NCBI GenBank assembly: GCA_024734495.1
Contig: JALMQS010000099.1
Location: 70,685,335-70,749,334, forward strand
Length of the DNA stretch: 64,000 nucleotides
Direction: 5' to 3'
From: Forficula auricularia
Lineage: Eukaryota > Arthropoda > Insecta > Dermaptera > Forficulidae
Shown: piece by piece, positions 20,221 through 31,639 of the stretch
Numbering within the stretch: the stretch's first letter is position 1
How the letters are laid out: every line of letters begins with the position of its first letter
The notes under the pieces: model-generated
The model's input: only the letters and a program-made list of their open reading frames with translations
The model's database searches: none
What the model was told of the DNA's origin: nothing
Made by a program: the position numbers and the translations under genes

Positions 20221-21028
20221 TGATTAGTTAAATACATATATAATGCTTGTAGTAGAGTTTAAACCGTGGAAAAATGTTGATTTAATCTAAGTTATTTTTA
20301 TCCAGCTGTTTGAAATTGAACTCAATCAAAAAAACTGCAAATACCAGTCCTTAATGAGCGGTTATATCAATTAAACTTCTCTAGCCGTATCATCCATAGT
20401 ATGTAAATTTACTCGTTTCCATCTACCTAATTAGATTTCTATCATAATTGAATTTCGATCCTCATCTCGTTTGCAACGGGAAACAGGAAAACGCACCGAG
20501 ATCAAAACAACAAGCAATACGCTTTCGATTTACCTAGAACCAAATATGTACTATAAGTATACAAAATTCCTGTTATCGTCACTTGAAGGGGGTAAATTTG
20601 ATATCACAACAACATGCTTTCAGCCCTAATGTTTGATACTGGGGTAATACTACTTACAATAAGACTGAAGGTAATGGTGAAAGTTCGGGTGAAAGGAAGT
20701 CTTTATCGAGCCATCAAAATATTTAATTTTTACCTTTAATGATATTGTATTTAAATTCGAATTATTTTCTAATCAATTTCAATTTTTCTATTATGGGGTG
20801 TGTTCATTTTATCAGGCGAGGTTTCAATCTTCCCAGGGGCTTTATAATTATAAGTTTTTTAATTCAACATTCTTTAATTTGTTTATTTACTTATTCGTGC
20901 TTAGAAATAAATATCTAGTAAAGGGAGAAAGAGCATATTAAAATGGACTTTTTTCTATATGGCTATGTGTCCTAGATTTCATTACCTGAACCGTCACGGT
21001 CGCACCTTCTGGTATCAATATTAATAAT
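20221..21028. other. No gene seen
   Basis: AT-rich DNA with scattered moderately GC-rich words; no repeat partner or ORF noticed. Confidence 0.4.
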
Positions 21029-21295
21029 AAATTATAGTTGAAAAAAAGCTTTTTTGTCAGTAATGCACTACAAAGTACAAAAAAATGTAATAAACCCTTT
21101 TATATCCAAAAACTAAGTCAAAAAGCGTGGGGCGCTTCTTTGAGAAGCATGTACTTTTAATTAATTTCGGCAAAGACCCCCCCGATTTTTGACTTAGTTA
21201 TTGGACATAAAAAAGTTCATTACATTATTTTGTACTTTCTAGTGCATTACTGACTGACAAAAGTGTCTTTTTTAGTTTTTTTAAACTATAATTTA
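21029..21295. repeat. Inverted-repeat (foldback) element, about 85-bp arms
   Basis: AAATTATAGTTGAAAAAAAG ... TTTTTTTAAACTATAATTTA mirror each other, as do TCAGTAATGCACTACAAAGT and ACTTTCTAGTGCATTACTGA. The loop carries GGGGCGCTTCTTTGAGAAGC. No target duplication determined. Confidence 0.7.
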
Positions 21296-21359
21296 TTTTT
21301 TTACTTTTTGGTCTTAAAATGGGTACAATTCTAAGCGTAGGTACTAAAACTAAATTTGA

Positions 21360-21595
21360 CAAGAGTCTAGTATATTTTTTACCAATTTCACCCCCTTTTG
21401 TTATTTTTTGTATTGTTACCCTTCTAGGGGCCCACAGATGATTTTAACAAATTTCGGTTCTGATTGGACCAAAGAGGTCTATAATTTCCAAATTTTGCCC
21501 TCCTCCTGGTTAATTTTTATATTTTTTCCATTCTGGGGGCTCACAGAGAATGTATACAAATTTTGGTTGAGTTTGGACCCCCCTGGTTAATTTTT
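21360..21595 (+). repeat. R1 modules, diverged
   Basis: Two modules recognisable by GGGGCCCACAGA and AATGTATACAAATTTTGGTTG. Confidence 0.55.
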
Positions 21596-21697
21596 TCAGC
21601 ATATAAAAATACTTTTGTTTTTAAGAAAGTTTGATTGCCTTCTACTAAATTCGAGCTGTCATGGATCATTTTTATTACATCTCAGAAAGATTGATTT

Positions 21698-21775
21698 TTC
21701 TCCATCGGGAATCGAACCCGAGTGCCATAAATGCTTTCCAGGCCCTTCGAGGCGAGCCCAACTAACAAAGTAGCT
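21698..21775 (-). mobile_element. tRNA-like head of a SINE
   Basis: The minus strand reads GGCACTCGGGTTCGATTCCC, a textbook Pol III B box with paired T-arm, preceded by a degenerate A-box region (GTTAGTTGGGCTCGCC). Related sequence with the same order lies at 25400-25470 and 47800-47865, so this is a repeat family, not a working tRNA; acceptor pairing is absent. Confidence 0.55.
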
Positions 21776-22466
21776 TTATAAATTTTATGATATGCAACTG
21801 TTATGTTTTGATACTATATTATAAGAGTTCCTCAAATAACAAATAACTGCTATAAAACAGCAACAATTCAAACAGATGCATTACCTAAAATTATAAAGCT
21901 ACTTTGCTAGTTGATTCTGACATATAAAACACGCTAAATATTTCCGTAACATTTCATCTTGATTAGAAATGTAGCTGTTAAAGCTTTTATTTTTATTAAG
22001 AGCTGAAAAAAATTAAAAACATATGAAATTCCATTTTTATATACCTAGACATTAGACATTAGCTAAGGTTTAAGGATCAGTACGGAAGAGGATAAGAGCT
22101 CGCAATTGAAAAAGTATAGCGCTGGACCCGCAATTATCTCAGATAAGAATCTCGTAAGATCGTTTTAATGTTTTCTTATTCACCATTTTTAATTTATTTT
22201 AAATATATAGGCATTACTATATAGATTAATAAAGATTGATAAATGTTTCAAATTGTGAAACGCACATTTTAATGGCACGTATTAACGTTTTTTGACACTC
22301 TGATTCAATTCTAGAAGGAGATGAATACAACCCTTCTGTTGCGTGATTTCTTGAGAAATTGAAGTCCTAAAAAAATCTTAGGCGCGCTACACACAAAATG
22401 AAAAAATGATTTTAATAATAACCCCATACATATTTAGGACGCACCTAGGAATGTCATCGGATAGGA
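21776..22466. other. No gene seen
   Basis: AT-rich; nothing recognised except possible SINE body flanking the tRNA-like head. Confidence 0.35.
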
Positions 22467-23095
22467 CAGTGCTTCTTAAACTTTTTGAAGTCACGGCCCC
22501 CTTGGAACAAGTCACTATCTCACGACCCCCCTAATTTTTATTTTGGCTTTTCGGGTTTTCTAGCCATCATACGATACTATTATATATTTAAATGTTGTCT
22601 TCTATCTAGGGATCAGATTTTAGCCGGTTGCCGCGAGTCGTATTCGAACCCGGGTCCACTTGATTAGGAGGCTTGTACGCTATCCCCTCGGCCAACCCGA
22701 CCTCTCCTTTTTTTTTTTTTTTAATTTAGATTACTTAAAAACTATTTATAATTTTGAATTTTGTATATGCATACACTTACTAGTCAATGCAGGCATTTTC
22801 TAAGGTTAACAGTAAAAGTGTGAAAAAAATAAACACGGTTATTATGTTTTGATTAAAGAGTGTATGCATCCACTACTATGGCTAAGTACATTTGTGCACA
22901 AATCAAATAACATAATCTCAATTTTTTTATTTTCACCCTTTCAATACATTATCGAAATTTTATAATTATAATCCAAGTATTTAAACTTATTTAACAATAA
23001 TAATTTATTTGTTACATTTGGGACTCTTCGCGGCCCCTCCTGCGGGTAATCCATGGCCCCTAGGGGCCCGTGGCCCACTTCTTTAAGAAGCATTG
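22467..23095. mobile_element. hAT-like element, 629 bp
   Basis: Ends CAGTGCTTCTTAAACTTTT and, inverted, CAATGCTTCTTAAAGAAGT. GTCACGGCCCCCTTGG near the left is echoed by GGCCCCTAGGGGCCCGTGG near the right. Flanks GGATAGGA and GTCTAGAA agree at only 5 of 8 positions, so the duplication is decayed or blurred by the neighbouring insertion. It contains a tRNA-like SINE head. Confidence 0.65.
22628..22712 (-). mobile_element. tRNA-like SINE head inside the hAT
   Basis: The minus strand reads GTTGGCCGAGGGGATAGCG (A-box-like, similar to Leu/Ser tRNAs) and GACCCGGGTTCGAATACGAC (B-box-like). The spacing is that of a tRNA without a long variable arm. No acceptor pairing; an A-run borders it. Confidence 0.55.
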
Positions 23096-23103
23096 GTCTA
23101 GAA

Positions 23104-23316
23104 CAGAGGTCGGCAACCTGCGGCTCGCGAGCCACATGCGGCTATTTTGATGTGAAGATGCGGCTTTATTTTAAATAAAAAATCAAATTTATATATATCT
23201 AATCCTAATCAAATACCATAATATTGAATTAAATATGTTAGTGGCTCTTTAAAAACTGGGAAATTTTGTAAATTGTAACTTTTGGATTTTCAGTCTCAAA
23301 AGGTGACCGACCCGTG
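23104..23316. mobile_element. hAT MITE, 213 bp, perfect duplication
   Basis: Eight-base duplication GTCTAGAA at 23096-23103 and 23317-23324. Ends CAGAGGTCGGCAACC and, inverted, CACGGGTCGGTCACC. Subterminal GCGGCTCGCGAGCC and ATGCGGCT words are typical of a widespread hAT MITE type. It starts immediately beside the right end of the previous hAT. Confidence 0.88.
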
Positions 23317-23990
23317 GTCTAGAACTATCTATCCACTTTCAAACACATTGATTTGGGATGAAATCTCGTGCCGTTCAGATAAATCCTCATTTTTTATAAA
23401 AATAAAGGAGCCTCACCAAATATAGGGTAAGACAACGAGAACCACCCTGTTTAAAGAAATCCTTTGACTTAGGCAACTAGACAATGTCCATTCGTTCTTC
23501 TTTTCAAATGTGCCTATATCGATCCCCAAACTTCTTATTGTGAATTGTTATAAAAAAAACGTCCGAAAAAGGCATCCTTTGAAATACTCAATGCAATAAC
23601 ATTTCTGAAATTTGTACTGGAATTGACACGAATGTGATGATGAGAAAACATAAAGAACAGATTTACAAAAAAAAAAAGAACTTTTTTCTCTCTCGCCAAC
23701 CCCTTTCGCCCCCAATGACGATCTTTTTTCTTTCTTTTTACTTTTTAACAAACAACAATATGCAATCGCAAAACTTGTCTTATCGCGATTCAATAAAAAT
23801 TCAAATAGACGAGACGGCAATTTATTCTAAGAGGGGATGAAATTGCGCGGGGTCGGATTAAATCGAAAACTTCTTGACAATTTCTTTTTATCTGATTGTA
23901 ATGGAATCCTTTATTTTTATTTTTATTTGAAAAAATTAGATATAAAATCTCAAAGTCCTGAATTTATCATTATAAAATTATCTTTAAATT
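23317..23990. other. No gene seen
   Basis: The overlapping ORFs of about 70-90 codons on both strands (23548-23840) are low-complexity (Lys/Phe-rich) and resemble no family. Treated as chance. Confidence 0.4.
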
Positions 23991-24000
23991 ATTAAAATAT

Positions 24001-24320
24001 CTCTTCTTCTTCTTCATAATTTTCTCCATAGGCCTGCGCTGTTTCTCCAATTAAAAGACGTTGTTCCATTCGATTTTTACTCAGTGTGTACATTTAGGCC
24101 CGCTTTCCATCTTTTTTTTGGCCTTCTTCGGCTTCTTACACCCTGGGAACGACATTCTTTTGCTACTTTTGCCAATCTGTCCTCTTCCATACGATCTACA
24201 TGGGCTGCCCATTCTCTTTTTCTAATACCGACCCAGTCGACTATATCTGGTATGATGCTTATCTGCTTTAAATTTTCGCTGCGGACTCTATCTCTTAGTA
24301 TTTTCTCCTGTTTGATTCTA
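24001..24320 (-). mobile_element. 5'-truncated LINE, 320 bp, with 10-bp duplication
   Basis: Perfect duplication ATTAAAATAT at 23991-24000 and 24321-24330. The minus strand runs from coding sequence through a short 3' UTR to a GAAGAAGAAGAAGAG tail. 5' truncation, tail repeat and target duplication together mean target-primed reverse transcription. Little decay, so the insertion is fairly young. Confidence 0.9.
24077..24320 (-). pseudogene. LINE reverse transcriptase, C-terminal 80 residues
   Basis: Open from the 5' truncation point to its own stop. The product contains REWAAHVDRMEEDRLAKVA then SRRRPKKRW, the conserved C-terminal region downstream of the RT domain in RTE/Jockey-like LINE proteins (W-x-GH-x-x-RM ... 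RGRP-x-x-RW). The RT catalytic core is lost. Functionless remnant; the clade is uncertain, with RTE-like or R4/Dong-like both possible from the tail. Confidence 0.75.
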
Positions 24321-24442
24321 ATTAAAATATAATAAATTGAAATATAAAAATGTATTTATTATATGTTCGAAGTTTTTCTTTGGAGAGGGACTGATATATT
24401 TATACTTAGCTCAAAATTGGATGGTATGCAATCCATATTAAA

Positions 24443-24600
24443 TTTAAATAAGAGACTACTTCCAATAAAAAAATATTTATTGGAAATGTTTGCTCTTTAT
24501 AATATTTTGAAGATCCTCCGAAACGCCAGTTTCAAAATATTATAAAAGGAAAACATTTCCTACGAATAATCTTTAATTGGAAGTAGTCTCTTATTTATTT
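24443..24600 (+). mobile_element. Family H2-type inverted repeat with hammerhead remnant
   Basis: Arms AAGAGACTACTTCCAAT and ATTGGAAGTAGTCTCTT are mirrored, with TATAATATTTTGAAGATC facing CAAAATATTATA. A truncated hammerhead 3' half is at 24507-24530 (GAAGATCCTCCGAAACGCC). Closely related to 50261-50540. Confidence 0.6.
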
Positions 24601-26456
24601 GTGATGAACCTTTTCCAGTTTGGAGGTCTCATTAACATGTATGAAAATTACAAATTACACCCGAAAATGTAATACAAAGTAACCAAATTTATTAATACCA
24701 TAAACACTATCAAAAAAATTCCACCACCATTTATTAACCCTCTAATAACAATTCATTTCGGAAAAACCCCAAAGAAAGGAGATGACCCCTCTCCATGGAC
24801 AACAAAGCAACAAACAATCCAACCTTGGTCATTCTTGGCACGGAACTTCTGATCCTGAGTTATTTATTATATGTATGTTATTATCTTCGAAAGTTAGGTA
24901 ACCTATAGTGTTGTTAGTTTTTCTTTTAGTTAATCTTAAGCATAATGGAACTGAGAGCAAAGTGACGAAAGAAAACAATCATACTTGAATTCTATGCTCC
25001 ACCCGTTTATTATACAGCACTGAGAGTAGATATCAAGGTTGTTTTCGCTACTTTACTAACTTTTTTGGTTCTCGGTTATAGTGGAACACCACTATACCTC
25101 GACTGAAAATATGGGAGTCCCGAGATCAAAGGTGAGTATAACAGAGAAAATTAACTTGTTTTAATTTAAAGTCCTCATAGTTATGCACTAAATGAGCTGG
25201 AAATGTAATCAAACAATCTTGTTTTCGACGTTTTGCGCACTTATTTGTTCTTACCACAACTTTTCGGCTTCTATATTTCTGAAGTCATCTTCAAATGTGG
25301 ATACATATATAGATAATTCAATTATTGGATGATTAAGAAATCACAAGAGATTGTCTTCTATTAAATCTGACTATTAACATTACATGCCAAAATGTTTGTA
25401 TTCACCCACTCGGGAATTCAACTCGAGTGCCAAAAATGCAATCCTGGCTAACAGCTTGTCCTCCTAAGTATCTACTATTCTTTTTTATGTTTTTCAAAAC
25501 TTGAAAGACAATAGAAAATGACTATTTAAATACTATTTGAATTTATTCTAACTATATCTATAATCTCTTGAAATTGTTTTCATAATTAGAAGCTGAAAAT
25601 AAACATTGTGGAAATAGCTATAAAATTTTAATTAATTGGATTGTCAAAACCAAATATAATGATTTATCTTTCCGATCAAAACCTAGATCAGATTTATTAG
25701 ATTGAAGATAGCATCATAGTTCATACCCTTTCTTCATACCCTTTTTCCCTCTTGAACTGCTAAACTGGTAATTACACTTTCTATTAATCTTCCGATCTGG
25801 GCTATTTTAATTATAGTTCACCACATTTGTATACTCAAAACAAAGTCGTTATTAGTAATTATAGCTTGAATACATTACACCCAAATTTAGTGATAAAAGC
25901 TCAAGCTACTTTTTTCATATCGAATCTTTGATCGATTTAAATTGAAAAATTACAAATCATTAAACGATTGTGTCTGATGCTAAGACGTGATTTTAATGGA
26001 ATCTTTGGAATATGACCGAGCATTCTTCTCTTCTTAGAAACGAAACTTGAGTGTATTGAACGGCGAATTTCCTTAATATCCGCTGAGGGAGTAGAGAAAA
26101 ACACACCCACTCAATATTCTGACATGGTAATCCATTGGGCTGGCCGAGGGTAACACCGGCGATATTTCAAACCGGGTGGGAAATCTTGAAAAATTTACCA
26201 TCTCGATTGGATCAAAAGTCTTACGAGAGAAAGAAACCTGAGATGGAAGGATTTACTTAGAATTCCATTCAACTCTTTCTTCAAGCTGAACTATTGATTC
26301 ACGGATCTTCCATAAGATATGATTTTGTTTTAATTTTTTGTTGGGAATTCGGAATCCTTTCAGGGTTGGTTTTTACATATAGGTTAAACTGCAGAACTTT
26401 AATTGTTAACTAAATCAGCTGAGTTTGATATTATGGGCAAATTAAGAATTTTCGAC
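24601..26456. other. No gene; hammerhead-like and SINE remnants
   Basis: 25262-25300 (minus) is a degenerate H3 hammerhead-like motif (TTGAAGATGACTTCAG, GAAGCCGAAA). 25400-25470 (minus) is a decayed SINE head (GCACTCGAGTTGAATTCCC). 25555-25605 is another H3 remnant. 26000-26320 is moderately GC-rich with no ORF. Otherwise AT-rich. Confidence 0.4.
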
Positions 26457-26460
26457 TTAA

Positions 26461-26979
26461 GGAGGTTCTTTCGCAACAATCCACACAAAAAGTTTTAGCC
26501 TCGTAACCACTCTATAAATATGAAAGGAACTATAATTTTAGGGTATTTTTTTAACCTGACTCTCCACTCACACTACGAAATCTCTATATAGATACACACA
26601 TACTTGATCGTTTCCATGCCATTGTGCTTATATTCCCTCCACTAAAAATAATAGCCCAAATAGGGTTTTTTTTTATCAAAACTACGTGGTAAATAATTTC
26701 AATTTTTTTTTAAGTTACTCCGAATATATTATTCTAATAAATATTAGTTTTTCATCAAGATGGTGAAAGTCCTTCAATGAAAAAAAATAAAATAATGATC
26801 ATATCCCCACCCTTTCCCTATCTACCCTATGTTAAAAATGTCATTTTTAATTGCAATTATTTCATGTTTGGTGTGGTAAATCGTCTTCAAATTTTAACAG
26901 TATGTGTATTATGCTTTTAACGACTTATATTCCAAATTTCAAAAACGTCTTGAATTCTTGCATTTGTGAAACAACTACC
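26461..26979 (+). mobile_element. TTAA-flanked element, family P1, copy 1
   Basis: TTAA at 26457-26460 and 26980-26983. Ends GGAGGTTCTTTCGC and, inverted, GGTAGTTGTTTCAC. Interior word ACAATCCACACAAAAAGTTT is shared with copies at 28297-28813 (inverse) and 44305-44829. Non-coding, about 520 bp. Confidence 0.72.
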
Positions 26980-27077
26980 TTAAGTAGTATAAAAGAAAAA
27001 TAAATTACATCAAGATTCGTAATCCGGCCAGCTGGCTTAATTCAAAAAATGAAAGCTCTAGACTTGTACCATATATA

Positions 27078-27717
27078 CTAGGGTGCTCCTTATTTTGGAT
27101 ATTTTCAAATTTTTACTCTGGCAAGGGCTCATATGGTTCGAAATAAATAAAAAAAAAACATTCCCCAAGTTTCAAGTCTCAATCTCAATTATAACCTGTG
27201 CTCCCAGCGATGCAAGTTTCTCATCTAAATAACACGGGGTTTTTGCCATTAAAATATCAATTTTTTATTCCGGTCATAGTAATGGCTCAAAAAATTTGAA
27301 ACTCTGTAGACTTTATTCTTATAATACTAGCTATCCATCAGAATTATTACAGATTTTTAGCTATTATAATTTTGGAGTTACAGTTAGATAAAATTCTGCT
27401 ATATCTTAGTGTTTCTAAGTTATAGACTCCAAAATTATAATAGCTAAAAATCTGTAAAAATTCTGAGGATACCTAATATTATATTATAAGGATAAAATCT
27501 ACAGAATTTCAAATTTTTTGAACCATTACTTTTGCCGGAATAAAAAATTGATCTTTCAATGGCAAAAACCCCATGTTATTTAGATGAGAAACTTACATCG
27601 CTGGGGGCACAGGTTATAATTGAGATTGAGACTTGAAACTTGTGGGATATTTTTTTATTTATTTCGAACCATATGAGCCCTTGACAGCGTAAAATTTCGA
27701 AAATACCCAAAATAAGG
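27078..27717. mobile_element. Long-TIR element, 640 bp (mariner-like MITE)
   Basis: Arms of about 290 bp are close inverted copies (outer CTAGGGTGCTCCTTATTTT; inner TAGCTATTATAATTTTGGAG mirrored). TA dinucleotides flank both ends, as expected of Tc1/mariner-type integration, though TA is common here. The loop is about 50 bp. No ORF. Confidence 0.72.
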
Positions 27718-27871
27718 ACCACTCTAATATATACTCAGCTATAAATAACAAAGTTTACTTTAAGGGTCATGGTAAAATCCACTAATTTTGGGCAACTCGT
27801 ATTTATCAAAACAGTTCTCACGTGATCTTCTCAAATTTTTTTTTAGTCTGTTTTAAAAGTTCTGTCTGATA

Positions 27872-28200
27872 TTAAAAAAATCTATTAGCAAATACAATCG
27901 TAATTAAATTTAGCAAGGAGAAAAATGAGATTAAATGAAAAAAAAATAGAGTTAATGAAATACCTATTGGGTTCAATTCAAAGAAAAGATTTGATTCAAT
28001 TAGTGGAAAGTGAGGGAAAGGCTGTAAATGGGAGGGGGTGGAGATAGACGACAACAAATTAAATTTTAAAGAGGATTGATTTGAATGAGAAATTAATTGA
28101 ATTCTAATCAAAACTCTCAAGAATTGGAGGAAATGAAAAGAAATGGAAAATTGTAGGAAACATTAATAAGGGCCGTTTTCTCAAATAAAGCTCAGATAAT
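27872..28200. other. Purine-rich low-complexity stretch
   Basis: A/G-rich plus strand (GAGGGAAAG, GGGAGGGGGTGG). The 82-codon minus-strand ORF is Leu/Ser/Phe-rich and not recognised; treated as compositional. Confidence 0.4.
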
Positions 28201-28296
28201 TAGTAAACTTGTCGTTACTGAAATTAGTGAATTAAATTAATCATTGGTTTACTAACACGTTATTAGATACATTTTCATTGAGATAAATGAGCTTAA

Positions 28297-28813
28297 GGTA
28301 GTTCTTTCACAAATGCAAAAATTCAAGAAGTCTTCGAAACTTGGAATATAAGTTATTAAAATAAAAGCATAATAAACGCACTGTTAAAATTTGAAGACGA
28401 TTTACCACACCAAACATGAAATAATTGCAATTAAAAATGAAATTTTCACATATGGTAGATAGGGAAAGGGTGGGAAAATGATCATTATTTTATTTTTTTC
28501 ATTGAAGGACTTTCACCATCTTGATGAAAAACTAATATTTATTAGAATAATATACAGTATTTGGAGTAACTAAAAAAAAAATTGAAATTATTTACCTCGT
28601 AGTTTTGATAAAAAAAACATATTTGGGCTATTATTTTTAGTGGAGGGAATATAATAACAATGGATTGGAAACGATCCATTCATAAAGAGAATATAGTAGT
28701 GTAAAAAGTACAGTCACGTTAAAATAACATAACCTAAAATTTTAGCACCGTTCATATTTATTGAGTGGTTACGAGGCTAAATCTTTTGTGTGGATTGTCG
28801 CGAAAGAACCTTC
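28297..28813 (-). mobile_element. TTAA-flanked element, family P1, copy 2
   Basis: TTAA at 28293-28296 and 28814-28817, inverse orientation to copy 1 and very similar to it. It forms, with copy 1, a large inverted pair 1.3 kb apart enclosing the long-TIR element. Confidence 0.72.
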
Positions 28814-28817
28814 TTAA

Positions 28818-29599
28818 TAACGAACTAGATTTAAAATACTCTAACAGTACTTAAGCATGCGCTCTTGAAATTTCTTTTGAGAGATGTCAAAGTGCGCATG
28901 CTCAGTTTTCTAGAGTTCATTGGTAGTACATCAAGTCAAATACGTCATAAGACTTGAAGATTTGAATTGTATTGAGGCTTTTTTGTTTAAATTTTTAGAT
29001 ATAAGAAATTTTTTTGGTTTGACCTCCCTAAATGAAATGAAGAAGGATTTGTTAATATTTTATGAGTAAACCTGTTTGTTATTTGTGAAATTAGGCTAAT
29101 CACATACTAACACGAAATTAGCTTTATTTTCTTTGGGATATACTCGTATATGCACAAAACTGGTTGATTTGTATTGTATTTAAAGTCTTTGTTGAGTTTT
29201 TAGGTCAGATCAATCGTTAGATCACTCACGGCGAAATAATAATGGATTGGTTATTAATTATTATATTAAGAGATAATTTGTTACGGAAATTTTAATAAGC
29301 AGGTTTTCAATAGACAGAGCCTTAGGACACAATCTGCAATACAAAGCGTTCCATTTGAATGCATACCTTGCATTTGCTAGGCGCTGCTTGGACTAATAAA
29401 TAATCCAACATTAAAATCAAATAAAAGTATTATTAAAGTTTAAAAAATATATAATTATAAACGCTGATCTTTCCTAATTTATAAATATATAATTACAATT
29501 TAAATAAAAACTATTTTATCTTAAAACTCTGATCAAATAAATAAATAAATAAATAATATGCCTAAAAATCGAACCTAAGATATCTTTTCAAATAAAATA
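28818..29599. other. No gene seen
   Basis: AT-rich, with an AAAT microsatellite near 29538-29555. Nothing recognised. Confidence 0.45.
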
Positions 29600-29607
29600 A
29601 TAAAACT

Positions 29608-30128
29608 CGAGGGGTGAACCGCAATTGGAGATTCCGCGACATTACATCCCCCGACAAAATATCCTTCAGACAAAATATCTCATGACAAAATAACCCTTCA
29701 CCGCGTGAATCTTATGAGAAATGCAAATCGACTCCGGTTCGGTTAATATATATTAACCGAACCTCCGAAAGTTTAGTCCGGGCGGGGTGTGTTTCGGGAT
29801 CCCATTTTTTTTTTCTTATCAAACACACATTGAAAACCGAACAGCCAATCGTCGGGTCTCTCATTTGTATTCTCCCTTATACTGGGGAATATTTTGTCAG
29901 AATATATTATGCCGGGGGATATTTTGTCCTTTGTATATTTTGTCGGGGGATGTTTTGTCGGGGGCTGAAATGTCGCGGAACCCAATTGGAATTAGGTGTA
30001 CACCGTCTTTGGAATTATGTGGTATTATTTTGGAATTCATTAGATAATGTCCCTTCTTCTATTGTCTTCTACTTTGAAATGGATGTGGAAGTAGGTGTAC
30101 ACGATATTAGGTCGTGGTTCACCACTCG
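29608..30128. mobile_element. hAT-like MITE family M1, interrupted copy
   Basis: Perfect 8-bp duplication ATAAAACT at 29600-29607 and 30129-30136. Ends CGAGGGGTGAACCGCAA and, inverted, CGAGTGGTGAACCACGA. Split by the M2 element at 29630-29982, so M1 is the older insertion. Confidence 0.88.
29630..29982. mobile_element. hAT-like MITE family M2, nested in M1
   Basis: Perfect 8-bp duplication CAATTGGA at 29622-29629 and 29983-29990. Ends GATTCCGCGACATT and, inverted, GGTTCCGCGACATT. The same subterminal GACAAAATAT arrays as at 8626-9067; the central direct repeat of that copy is single here. Confidence 0.9.
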
Positions 30129-30136
30129 ATAAAACT

Positions 30137-30782
30137 CATCTTACATCTTTATTTACAAACAAACACGTAATTTACGATGAGTCCTGAGCTTTAGTTTGCA
30201 TCATTTTTATTAAACCAAAAAACATAAAGCAAAGTAGTACTTCTGGTAAGCAAATTTGAACAAAAACCTTGCTGTAATTTCTTCAGACGATAACTCATAG
30301 TGTTTTTTTTTCCTTTGGGTATTTAGCGCACATTTTCTAGGGCTTAGTGCAACTGTTAACTCTGAAACTTAAATAAACATATTTCTAAATTTATAAGAAC
30401 GATAATAGCACTCTGAAATCATTACAGAAAACGTTATAACTTATGTTAGTTATATTACTGTTTTTAATTGAAAAGTTTTAGTTTACCGAAAGTAACAGAG
30501 TTTCATAAGAATAAATCAATGAGGTTGTATAAAATAATTTAAAAATTTAAATGAATACAATTGTTTTATAAAACAATCTCAAAACGTTTATTAGAAATCC
30601 AAATCGTTTCTCGAGAAATTCTTCCTTTTTATCAATGGAAATTTCGAAAAATGGTTAGGTACTTAAAAAAAAAATAGAAAACTAAAAGTGAGAATAGTTG
30701 ATTTATATTTATTTTTTAAAGCAATTAGTTTTCCAAATTTCCATTAATAAAAAGAGAATTTCTCCCGGAACGTTTGAATTTC
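30137..30782. other. AT-rich with remnant inverted-repeat element
   Basis: 30470-30540 resembles the outer end of H1 elements (ATTGAAAAGTTTTAGTTTAC). 30575-30782 and 31070-31090 carry arms like the outer pair at 53800-54900 (AGAAATCCAAATCGTTTCTC; GAGAATTTCTCCCGGAACG), interrupted by the next SINE. No ORF. Confidence 0.45.
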
Positions 30783-31070
30783 TTCTTCTTCTTATAGTGA
30801 CATGCCCGAACGGGCGTCGGCTCCTCTCCACATATACCTGTGCAGAGTGTGTTTAGCTGTTTTACACAGATATACGGGACCTACTTTTTAACACCGGTTC
30901 CGAACGGCTAGTTTGGAGATGTTGACTAGGCAATTATACTCTTGGTAGTTTGTCATTGCTTTTCAAGAGGAAGCTACTGCAAATATCTGCCGAGACTCAG
31001 TCTCGAGCTAGCATACTTCAGGACAGTGGCCCGACACTCCGACCACTGACCCACAGTCGCCTGGATTGGA
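30783..31070 (-). mobile_element. tRNA-derived SINE, about 285 bp
   Basis: The minus strand starts near 31070 with GGGTCAGTGGTCGGAGTGTC (A-box region) and GCTCGAGACTGAGTCTCGG (B-box-like) and ends in ATAAGAAGAAGAAG. Flanks GGATTTCT and GAATTTCT give a likely short duplication. No protein. Confidence 0.6.
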
Positions 31071-31110
31071 TTTCTAATAAACTTTTTTAGATTTCTTTAT
31101 AAATTAACTA

Positions 31111-31490
31111 GCTGCAAGACCCGCCTTCGGCGGCCCTCTTGCTAGCCAGGAGCACGACCCCTGGACCCCCAACCCACGAACCGCACCCTCACCCCGTAAT
31201 CCTACCCACCACACCCCCGAAACCCACACCACCCCAACACTCCATCTGCACCCTAACTCCCCCTCACTCGAAACCCCTCGCAGCACACTCCGCACTGTGC
31301 AGCTGTGCCCAACCCCGCCCGCACACCACCACCCGTGCCGCACACACCTGGACCCCAGACCCCACCCCACCCCTGCTACGCCCTCTGGACTCCACCCCGC
31401 ACCACCCTGTGCACCCCACCCTACTTCGCCTCACCCCCATTCCACCCGCGCACCCCTTGCCCTAACCCATCCTCCACTCCTTCACGGTCT
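31111..31490 (-). mobile_element. Helitron-like GC-rich element, minus strand
   Basis: The minus strand ends CCGCCGAAGGCGG (hairpin), TCTTGCAG, CTAG, then T, the same 3' architecture as 3517-4119. The body is CACCC-rich. The 5' limit is uncertain, near 31490-31530. The Pro/His/Thr-rich ORFs are compositional. Confidence 0.55.
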
Positions 31491-31639
31491 ACAAATTGAT
31501 ATTTTATTCTACTAGTATATAAACCATTTTATTCGAGAATACTTTTGTCACTATCCTTGGGTTGCCTTCCATCACTTCTCAATTAAAATTTCTACTAGTC
31601 CGTCTCTTTCCGAAGAGAAAATTTATTTTAATATAGATT

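Noticed and set aside
23548..23840. Overlapping 90- and 68-codon ORFs
   Set aside because: Both strands open over a low-complexity Lys/Phe stretch; no domain.
24084..24332. 82-codon plus-strand ORF
   Set aside because: Antisense shadow of the LINE C-terminal reading on the minus strand.
31104..31515. Overlapping ORFs of 64-108 codons on both strands, Pro/His/Thr-rich
   Set aside because: Direct consequence of the CACCC-rich Helitron-like body; no domain, open in several frames at once.
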